From contig JALWKJ010000055.1 of NCBI GenBank assembly GCA_027081495.1, forward strand, positions 1 to 23,588: a stretch of 23,588 nt of DNA, read 5' to 3'. The stretch comes from Campylobacterales bacterium. Lineage in GTDB: Bacteria > Campylobacterota > Campylobacteria > Campylobacterales > QNZT01. The translations under genes and the position numbers were made by a program. The notes beneath the pieces are model-generated. The model did not search any database and was not told where the DNA came from. It was given only the letters and a program-made list of their open reading frames with translations. Shown in pieces: positions 15,215-21,833 of this stretch (its first letter is position 1; each line of letters opens with the position of its first letter).

Positions 15215-15237
15215 TTTACTTAATAAAAGGTAACAAA

Positions 15238-17703
15238 ATGGCAAATGACCTTTTTGAAAACGGCGACAACATAGACGATATCAATATCGAAGACTCTATT
15301 AAAACAAGCTATCTTGATTACTCCATGAGCGTCATTATCGGGCGTGCTCTTCCTGATGCCAGAGACGGGCTCAAGCCCGTTCACAGAAGAATTCTTTACG
15401 CTATGAACGAGTTAAATTTAAGTTCAAGAGCTCCATATAAAAAATCGGCTAGAATCGTCGGTGATACGATAGGTAAATATCATCCTCACGGCGATAACGC
15501 CGTATATGACGCCCTTGTTCGTATGGCGCAGCCTTTTTCTATGCGTATTCCGCTTATAGACGGGCAGGGAAACTTCGGTTCTATCGACGGCGATAATGCG
15601 GCGGCTATGCGTTATACGGAAGCGAGAATGACGACTTTATCGGAAGAACTTTTAAGAGATATCGATAAAGATACCGTTGATTTCGTTCCAAACTATGACG
15701 ACTCTTTGAGCGAGCCGGATGTGCTTCCATCAAGAGTGCCGAATCTTCTTCTGAACGGTTCAAGCGGAATTGCCGTCGGTATGGCTACAAATATTCCTCC
15801 TCATCGTCTCGATGAGTTGATAGACGCGCTCTTGTATATCATCGACAACAAAGATGCCGCTACGCAAGAGCTTCTTGAGATCGTACAAGGTCCCGATTTT
15901 CCGACAGGAGGCGTGATTTACGGTAAAAAAGGGATAAGAGACGCATATCTTACCGGCAGAGGCAGGGTAAAAATTCGCGCTAAAACCCACATAGAAAGGA
16001 AAGGCCAAAAAGATATTATCATAATCGATGAGCTTCCTTATCAAGTAAATAAAGCAAAACTTATAGAAAATATCGCGAATCTCGTTAAAGATAAACATCT
16101 TGAAGGTATAGGCGAAGTTCGAGACGAAAGCGATAGAGAAGGCATGAGAGTAGTCATAGAGTTAAAAAGAGACACTATGAGTGAGATTGTTTTAAACAAT
16201 CTTTATAAATCTACCTCTATGCAGATGACTTTCGGCGTTATACTTTTGGCGATAGTAAATAAAGAACCTAAGGTTTTTACGCTTCATGAACTTTTAGATC
16301 TATTTTTATCTCACAGAAAAACCGTTATTATCAGACGAACGATATACGAATTGGAAAAAGCCAAAGCAAGAGCACATATACTCGAGGGACTTAAAATCGC
16401 TCTTGACAATATCGATGAAGTTATCAAAGTTATACGATCGAGCAAAGATACGCCCGAAGCTAGAGAATCTTTAGTCGATCGTTTCGGACTCTCTCTTGTT
16501 CAGGCGTCCGCTATTTTGGATATGAAACTTCAAAGGCTTACGGGACTTGAAAGAGATAAAATAGAAAATGAATTGGCTGAACTTTTAAAAGAGATTGAGA
16601 GGTTAAGTGCTATTTTAAAAAGCGAAGAACTTTTAAACGAACTTATTAAAGAAGAGCTTATAGAGATAAAACGAAAGTTTTCAACTCCGAGATTAACGCA
16701 AATCGTAGAAGATTATGACGAAATCGATATAGAAGATCTCATTCCAAACGAGCCGATGGTTGTAACCATAACACATAGAGGTTACATTAAGAGAGTACCT
16801 CTAAAGATGTATGAAAGACAAAAAAGAGGAGGAAAAGGGAAAACGGCTCTTACGACATATGAAGACGATTTTATCGAGAGTTTCTTTACCGCAAATACTC
16901 ATGATACTTTGATGTTCGTCACCAATTTCGGTCAGCTTTATTGGTTGAAAGTTTATAGAATCCCAGAAGGCAGCAGAACGGCAAAAGGCAAAGCAGTCGT
17001 AAATCTCATCAATCTTCAACCCGATGAGAAGATAAAAGCGATTATTCCTACAACGGATTTTGATGAAAAAAAATCTCTTGTTTTCTTTACGAAAAACGGT
17101 ACCGTAAAAAGAACCAGCCTTGGAGAATTTAAAAATATCAGAAGCGTTGGAGTTAGAGCGATTACGCTTGATGAAAACGATGAACTCGTAACTTCTCAGA
17201 TACTTCAAGAGGATCATAAATTTATATTTATAGTAACCAAAAAGGGTATGTGCATACGATTCCCATATGAAAATGTTAGAGAGATGGGTAGATCCGCAAA
17301 AGGCGTAACCGGTATAAAATTTAAAAACGAAGGCGATGAAGTGGTAGGCGCTATTCTTATCAAAGATGAATCGCAGGAGATTTTGGCTCTTAGTGAAAAG
17401 GGGATAGGAAAACGAACCGAAGTTTCCGAATACAGAGAACAAAACAGAGGCGGCAAAGGGGTAATAGCTATGAAGCTTACCTCTAAGACGAAAGATCTTG
17501 TCGGAGTGACGCTTGTTAATGAAGAGAAAGATCTTATGATTTTGACAAGCAGCGGCAAAATGATAAGAGTCGATATGCAACACATAAGAAAAGCGGGTAG
17601 AAATACAAGCGGGGTCATAGTTGTAAGAACCGAAAGTAACGATATAGTCGTAAGTATGGCAAAATGTCCCAAAGAAGAAAAAGAGGATGAGATAGAAGAG
17701 TAA
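15238..17703 (+). CDS. gyrA: DNA gyrase subunit A
   Basis: Breakage-reunion subunit of DNA gyrase; with GyrB it introduces negative supercoils. It has 821 residues. The winged-helix/CAP domain contains the catalytic Tyr126 in AAAMRYTEARM. The quinolone-resistance region reads HPHGDNAVYDALVRMAQ with Asn87 and Asp91. The tower and coiled-coil regions follow, and the C-terminal beta-pinwheel carries the GyrA box as QKRGGKG, which separates it from ParC. Further pinwheel blades show EYREQNRGGKGV and MGRSAKGVTGIKF. The tail is acidic (EEKEDEIEE). The start ATG has AAAAGG 7 bases upstream. Confidence 0.98.
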   Translation: MANDLFENGDNIDDINIEDSIKTSYLDYSMSVIIGRALPDARDGLKPVHRRILYAMNELNLSSRAPYKKSARIVGDTIGKYHPHGDNAVYDALVRMAQPFSMRIPLIDGQGNFGSIDGDNAAAMRYTEARMTTLSEELLRDIDKDTVDFVPNYDDSLSEPDVLPSRVPNLLLNGSSGIAVGMATNIPPHRLDELIDALLYIIDNKDAATQELLEIVQGPDFPTGGVIYGKKGIRDAYLTGRGRVKIRAKTHIERKGQKDIIIIDELPYQVNKAKLIENIANLVKDKHLEGIGEVRDESDREGMRVVIELKRDTMSEIVLNNLYKSTSMQMTFGVILLAIVNKEPKVFTLHELLDLFLSHRKTVIIRRTIYELEKAKARAHILEGLKIALDNIDEVIKVIRSSKDTPEARESLVDRFGLSLVQASAILDMKLQRLTGLERDKIENELAELLKEIERLSAILKSEELLNELIKEELIEIKRKFSTPRLTQIVEDYDEIDIEDLIPNEPMVVTITHRGYIKRVPLKMYERQKRGGKGKTALTTYEDDFIESFFTANTHDTLMFVTNFGQLYWLKVYRIPEGSRTAKGKAVVNLINLQPDEKIKAIIPTTDFDEKKSLVFFTKNGTVKRTSLGEFKNIRSVGVRAITLDENDELVTSQILQEDHKFIFIVTKKGMCIRFPYENVREMGRSAKGVTGIKFKNEGDEVVGAILIKDESQEILALSEKGIGKRTEVSEYREQNRGGKGVIAMKLTSKTKDLVGVTLVNEEKDLMILTSSGKMIRVDMQHIRKAGRNTSGVIVVRTESNDIVVSMAKCPKEEKEDEIEE

Positions 17704-17756
17704 AAACTTATCTAAATATTAAACAGTATCATTAAAATAGATCTTAATGAAAATCA

Positions 17757-17765
17757 TGTTATATT
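17757..17765 (+). promoter_or_regulatory. Extended -10 promoter for flgR
   Basis: TG at 17757-17758, one base, TATATT at 17760-17765. The predicted start near 17772 gives a short leader with AAAGGG at 17783-17788, 10 bases before the ATG. A 6-bp inverted repeat CATTAA/TTAATG (17730-17749) lies upstream of it in the 95-bp gap after gyrA and could be a weak terminator or operator. Confidence 0.5.
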
Positions 17766-17798
17766 AGAAACTATATACTTCTAAAGGGTTATAGTTTC

Positions 17799-19016
17799 AT
17801 GAAAATCGCGATTGTCGAAGATGATATAAATATGAGAAAATCTCTTGAAATGTCTATGAAGAATTTCAAAGAGTATGAAATAGTTTTATTTAAAAACGCC
17901 ATTGAAGCTCTGAAAAAGATCGATTCTTCCTATGAGTTGATCATAACCGATATTACGATGCCCAGAATGAGCGGGCTTGAATTTATAAAAGAGATACATT
18001 TTAAATGTTCGATCATTATCATGACCGGCAATGCTACCTTAAATACCGCGATAGAGGCGATCCGCTTTGAAAATGTGAAGGATTTTCTGACTAAACCTTT
18101 TGATATAGAAGATCTTTTAAGCGCCATAAAAAGAGTAGAAAAAGTAAAAGAAGTCCAAAGCGCTTATGAAAAAAGATATATAACGAAAGATCGACGCGTA
18201 GGCAAACCGGATACTAGAAAAATAAAAATAGAGAGACGGAAACAAGGAAGCGATAGGCGAAAGAAATTTTACGGAACAAGTGAAAAACTTGAACATATAA
18301 AAAAAATATTACATAAGGCGGCTAAAACCGACGCTTCAATAATGCTTCTTGGAGAGAGCGGAGTCGGAAAAGAGTTGTTTGCAAAATATATTCATGAAGA
18401 GTCTCCCAGATATGCCGGTCCTTTTATAGCCATCAATATGGCGGCTATTCCCGAAAATTTGCTTGAAAGCGAGCTTTTCGGTTACGAAAAAGGAGCTTTT
18501 ACCGATGCCACGGCATTAAAAAAAGGTCATTTCGAGACCGCGAATAAAGGAACCCTCTTTTTGGATGAGATAGGTGAAATGCCCATATCTTTACAGGCAA
18601 AACTTCTTAGGGTCATTCAAGAGAGGGAGATTGTTAGAGTCGGCGGAACGACTCCTACAAAGATAGATGTGAGAATCGTATCGGCGACAAACGCAAATAT
18701 CATGAATAAAATCAAAAATAAAGAGTTTCGTGAAGATTTGTATTATAGATTAAATACAATTCCTGTTAAAATAGCGCCTTTAAGAGAGAGGAAAGAGGAA
18801 GTAATAGATATTGCGACCGAATATCTGTATAGAACATGCAGGCAATATGATCTCTCATATAAAAGCTTAAGCGATGAAGCAAAAGAGATTTTGCTTCAAT
18901 ACGATTGGCCAGGTAATGTCAGAGAATTAAGGTCGGTTGTAGAGCGAGCGGTTATTTTGAGCGAAAGTGATCTTATTGAGCCCGACGATTTGGGGCTCGA
19001 TGTTCGTATGGGTTAA
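17799..19016 (+). CDS. flgR: NtrC-family response regulator FlgR, no DNA-binding domain
   Basis: Sigma-54 activator of 405 residues. The receiver domain (1-115) has acidic residues EDD at 7-9, phosphoacceptor Asp51 (ITDITMP), Thr76 and Lys99 (LTKPF). The AAA+ domain (about 158-395) has Walker A GESGVGKE (185-192), the sigma-54-contact loop as GAFTDA (232-237, consensus GAFTGA), Walker B TLFLDE, and the C-terminal WPGNVRELRSVVERAV. The protein stops shortly after, with no Fis-type helix-turn-helix. Helicobacter pylori FlgR is likewise truncated, and Campylobacter jejuni has flgR near gyrA and asd (Cj1027c, Cj1024c, Cj1023c, from memory), so I name it FlgR, controlling sigma-54 flagellar genes with the kinase FlgS. 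A very basic linker (about 125-157) joins the two domains. Another NtrC-type role is not excluded. Confidence 0.8.
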   Translation: MKIAIVEDDINMRKSLEMSMKNFKEYEIVLFKNAIEALKKIDSSYELIITDITMPRMSGLEFIKEIHFKCSIIIMTGNATLNTAIEAIRFENVKDFLTKPFDIEDLLSAIKRVEKVKEVQSAYEKRYITKDRRVGKPDTRKIKIERRKQGSDRRKKFYGTSEKLEHIKKILHKAAKTDASIMLLGESGVGKELFAKYIHEESPRYAGPFIAINMAAIPENLLESELFGYEKGAFTDATALKKGHFETANKGTLFLDEIGEMPISLQAKLLRVIQEREIVRVGGTTPTKIDVRIVSATNANIMNKIKNKEFREDLYYRLNTIPVKIAPLRERKEEVIDIATEYLYRTCRQYDLSYKSLSDEAKEILLQYDWPGNVRELRSVVERAVILSESDLIEPDDLGLDVRMG

Positions 19017-19040
19017 AAATAGATTTTAAAGGTAATAAAA

Positions 19041-20072
19041 ATGAGAAAATTCAATGTTGCGGTAGTAGGAGCTACGGGAGCAGTCGGAGAAGAGTTTTAC
19101 AGACTTTTTGAAGAGCATGATTTTCCTATAGCCAAACTCGTTCCGCTTGCAAGCGCAAGAAGCGTAGGCAAAGAGATAGAGTACGCGTCAAGAGCGATAA
19201 AAGTAAAAGAGTTGACTTATGAGGTTTTCGAACAAGAAGAGATAGATATAGCGTTTTTTAGCGCCGGCGGTTCTATATCTGCCGAATTTGCCCCTTTTGC
19301 GGTCGAAGCGGGAGCGGTTGTCATCGACAATACGAGTCATTTTAGAATGGATGCGGATATTCCGCTTGTCGTACCCGAGGTAAACCCTTCCGATATAGCC
19401 CTATGGAAAAATAGAGGCATAATTGCAAATCCAAACTGTTCAACAATCCAGATGGTTCAGGCTTTAAAGGCGCTTGACGACCTTTACGGCATAGTCAGAG
19501 TCGATGTAAGCACATACCAGGCGACAAGCGGCGCGGGTAAAGCGGGGATGGAAGAGCTTGTAAAGCAGATGCAGGATTTTTTTGCTTTTAAACTCGATCA
19601 AAGCGCTCATGAAGCCTTTAAACATCAGATCGCTTTAAATGTCATTCCCGAAGTCGATATAGCGATGGAAAACGGTTTTACGAAAGAGGAGATGAAGATG
19701 GTAAACGAAACTAGAAAAATTCTCCATAAAGATATAGAGATAGCGGCAACTTGCGTAAGAGTGCCGGTTTTAAGATCGCATAGCGAGTCGATTACGGTAA
19801 CATTTGATCAAAATGTAGATGTCGATGTTGACAAAGTAAAAGAGGCGTTTGCGAATTTTGAAAATCTGGTTGTGATGGATGATCTTCAAAATAGTGTGTA
19901 TCCTATGCCCATAACGGCTACGGATACCGACATGACTTATGTCGGAAGGATAAGAAAAGATATTTTTAGAGATAATATACTCCATTTTTGGAATGTTGCG
20001 GATCAGGTAAGAGTCGGAGCCGCGACGAATTCGCTGCGAATAGCGCAAGCTTGGATGGAACTGGAGGAGTAA
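19041..20072 (+). CDS. asd: Aspartate-semialdehyde dehydrogenase
   Basis: NADPH-dependent conversion of aspartyl phosphate to aspartate semialdehyde, the branch point to lysine/diaminopimelate, threonine and methionine. It has 343 residues. The N-terminal dinucleotide motif is GATGAVGEEF, the catalytic Cys133 lies in NPNCSTIQMV, and the substrate-binding region includes RVPVLRSHSESI. The start ATG is preceded by AAAGG about 8 bases upstream, 24 bases after flgR. Together with dapB in this window it feeds cell-wall precursor synthesis. Confidence 0.96.
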   Translation: MRKFNVAVVGATGAVGEEFYRLFEEHDFPIAKLVPLASARSVGKEIEYASRAIKVKELTYEVFEQEEIDIAFFSAGGSISAEFAPFAVEAGAVVIDNTSHFRMDADIPLVVPEVNPSDIALWKNRGIIANPNCSTIQMVQALKALDDLYGIVRVDVSTYQATSGAGKAGMEELVKQMQDFFAFKLDQSAHEAFKHQIALNVIPEVDIAMENGFTKEEMKMVNETRKILHKDIEIAATCVRVPVLRSHSESITVTFDQNVDVDVDKVKEAFANFENLVVMDDLQNSVYPMPITATDTDMTYVGRIRKDIFRDNILHFWNVADQVRVGAATNSLRIAQAWMELEE

Positions 20073-20645
20073 ATGGAGCACGAAAAAGATGTGCGTTTAA
20101 AGGATATAAAAAATAAAGAGATAATAAAAAAACAATCTTTTGTCGAGAGAGTTTTTGAGGCTACGCTTTGGAATAGCAGGTTTTTTGTACTTTTTGCCGT
20201 TATATTTAGTATGTTCGGCGCGGTAGCTCTATTTTTAGTGGCAAGCGTTGATATTTGGGGCGTTATTTCGATGGTTTTTGAGACTTATATAAAAGGTCTT
20301 CATCCAGAACAGTTTCATGAAAATATCGTAAGCGGACTTATAGGCGCTATAGATCTTTATCTCATAGCGATAGTTCTTATCATTTTCGGTTTTGGGCTTT
20401 ACGAGCTTTTTATATCCGAGATAGATATCGCAAATCAAGGCTCGTCAAAGATTTTGGAGATTCATTCTCTTGATGAGCTTAAAGACAAACTCGCCAAAGT
20501 AATCGTTATGGTGTTGGTGGTGAGTTTTTTTCAAAGAGTTCTTCATACCTCTTATGACGGGGCGTTGGAGATGTTGTATTTTGCGGGTTCTATTCTCGCA
20601 TTGTCGATAGGATTATATTTTTTACATAAGGGAGGGAGTCATTAG
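20073..20645 (+). CDS. YqhA/UPF0114 family membrane protein
   Basis: 190 residues with about four hydrophobic segments (roughly 29-52, 89-112, 146-162 and 168-184). The opening ERVFEATLWNSRFFVLFAVIFSMFGA, the GAIDLYLIAIVLIIFGFGLYELFIS segment and the final ALSIGLYFLHK are typical of UPF0114 (YqhA), a family of unknown function widespread in Proteobacteria. The start ATG directly abuts the asd stop (TAAATG), with GGAGGA inside the end of asd as its ribosome-binding site, so the genes are co-translated. It ends one base before hemE. Confidence 0.85.
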   Translation: MEHEKDVRLKDIKNKEIIKKQSFVERVFEATLWNSRFFVLFAVIFSMFGAVALFLVASVDIWGVISMVFETYIKGLHPEQFHENIVSGLIGAIDLYLIAIVLIIFGFGLYELFISEIDIANQGSSKILEIHSLDELKDKLAKVIVMVLVVSFFQRVLHTSYDGALEMLYFAGSILALSIGLYFLHKGGSH

Positions 20646-20646
20646 A

Positions 20647-21678
20647 ATGAGTAAAATTTTTGTAGATGCGTGTTTTGGAAAAAAAACCCCATATACGCCG
20701 GTGTGGATGATGAGACAGGCGGGGAGGTATTTGCCCGAATATATGAAAGTTAGAGAGCAGGCGGGCAACTTTTTAAATCTTTGTCACAATCCAAAACTGG
20801 CGGCTGAAGTTACGCTTCAACCCGTAGATATAGTCGGAGTCGATGCTGCGATACTTTTTTCGGATATTCTTGTCGTGCCCAACGAGATGGGAATGGAACT
20901 TGATTTCGTAAAGGGAGAGGGACCGGTTTTTGCCCAGCCTGTAAGAGATGAAGCCGCGCTTGACGCTCTTTTGGGAGGCGAAGAAGCGGCGAAGAAGCTT
21001 ACCTATGTTTACGATACCATTAAACTTATCAAAGAAGAACTTGCCGATGATAAAGCTCTTATAGGATTTACGGGGGCGCCTTGGACGCTTGCGACATACA
21101 TGATAGAGGGACAGGGAACAAAGACTTACAATATAGTCAAAAAGCTCATCTACACTAAACCCGAATTTATGCATAAACTTCTCGCAAAAGTCACGGAGGT
21201 CGTAAAATACTATCTTGAAAAACAGATAGAATCGGGAGTGGATGTCGTACAGATTTTCGACTCTTGGGCATCGGCTCTTGAAAAAAGTAAGTATATGGAA
21301 TTTAGCTGGAATTATATGAAAGAGATCGCTTCATATATAAAAGAGAAATATCCGCATATTCCAATTATCATGTTTCCAAAAGGAATACCGGCGTATCTTG
21401 ATGAAATCGATGGAGATTTTGATGTGTTCGGCGTGGATTGGTCAACGCCTATGGAATTTGCAAAAGAGAGACTTGGAGATAAATATGTGCTTCAGGGAAA
21501 TATGGAGCCTTGCAGATTATATAGCAAAGAGGCTATCAAAGAGTGCGTAACTTCTCTTGCAAATACCATGAAAAACGAAAGACATATTTTTAATCTAGGT
21601 CATGGGATTCTTCCCGATGTACCGGTTGAGAATGCGAAATATTTCGTTTCTCTCGCGCAGGAAGTAAGTCGAAGATAG
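20647..21678 (+). CDS. hemE: Uroporphyrinogen decarboxylase
   Basis: Decarboxylates the four acetate side chains of uroporphyrinogen III to give coproporphyrinogen III in haem synthesis. It has 343 residues. The signature PVWMMRQAGRYLPEY holds the substrate-binding Arg23 and Arg27, FSDILVVP holds the conserved Asp73, and IQIFDSW- and GHGILPDVPVENA-type stretches (here VQIFDSWA and LGHGILPDVP) close the active site. The ribosome-binding site is GGGAGGGAG just upstream. Its stop codon forms the first bases of a hairpin shared with the convergent lipoprotein gene. Confidence 0.96.
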   Translation: MSKIFVDACFGKKTPYTPVWMMRQAGRYLPEYMKVREQAGNFLNLCHNPKLAAEVTLQPVDIVGVDAAILFSDILVVPNEMGMELDFVKGEGPVFAQPVRDEAALDALLGGEEAAKKLTYVYDTIKLIKEELADDKALIGFTGAPWTLATYMIEGQGTKTYNIVKKLIYTKPEFMHKLLAKVTEVVKYYLEKQIESGVDVVQIFDSWASALEKSKYMEFSWNYMKEIASYIKEKYPHIPIIMFPKGIPAYLDEIDGDFDVFGVDWSTPMEFAKERLGDKYVLQGNMEPCRLYSKEAIKECVTSLANTMKNERHIFNLGHGILPDVPVENAKYFVSLAQEVSRR

Positions 21679-21692
21679 GAGACTGTCTCCTA
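21676..21692. terminator. Possible bidirectional hairpin between convergent genes
   Basis: TAGGAGA (21676-21682) pairs perfectly with TCTCCTA (21686-21692) around a 3-base loop. It begins at the hemE stop codon and ends 2 bases before the stop of the minus-strand lipoprotein. Neither side has a T-tract, so intrinsic termination would be weak; it may instead protect 3' ends. Confidence 0.3.
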
Positions 21693-21694
21693 CC

Positions 21695-21832
21695 CTATAT
21701 CCGAGGCACGCTTGGCGGTTTTTTGCTCTTATCGACGGTGTTTGGCGATAAGGGCGCTTTTTCCTGTTTATCGCTTGTATTATTGCATCCGAAAAAAGCA
21801 AGCGCTAATATAAAAATCATAAAAAAACGCAT
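21695..21832 (-). CDS. Small lipoprotein, 45 residues
   Basis: A short reading frame with a clear signal: MRFFMIFILALAFFGC has a hydrophobic core and a lipobox-like AFFGC with Cys16 as the lipidated residue, leaving a mature peptide of only about 30 residues rich in Lys, Pro and Ser (NNTSDKQEKAPLSPNTV and onward). An AAGGAG on the minus strand lies about 7 bases before the ATG, within the end of the upstream propeller gene. Its ATG is separated from that gene's TAA by one base, so the two are coupled. The size and the KAPL-P pattern vaguely recall LptM/YifL-type lipoproteins, but the likeness is too weak to name it. Confidence 0.7.
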   Translation of the reverse strand: MRFFMIFILALAFFGCNNTSDKQEKAPLSPNTVDKSKKPPSVPRI

Positions 21833-21833
21833 T

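Noticed and set aside
16801..17583. 260-codon open frame on the minus strand inside gyrA
   Set aside because: It lies wholly antisense to an unmistakable gyrA, its translation is Phe/Tyr/Cys-rich with no recognisable motif, and it is best explained as a frame shadow of AT-rich coding DNA.
21712..21727. TGGC...TTGCT resembling a sigma-54 promoter
   Set aside because: The GG-to-GC spacing is 9 rather than 10 bases and it lies within the lipoprotein gene pointing into a convergent region.
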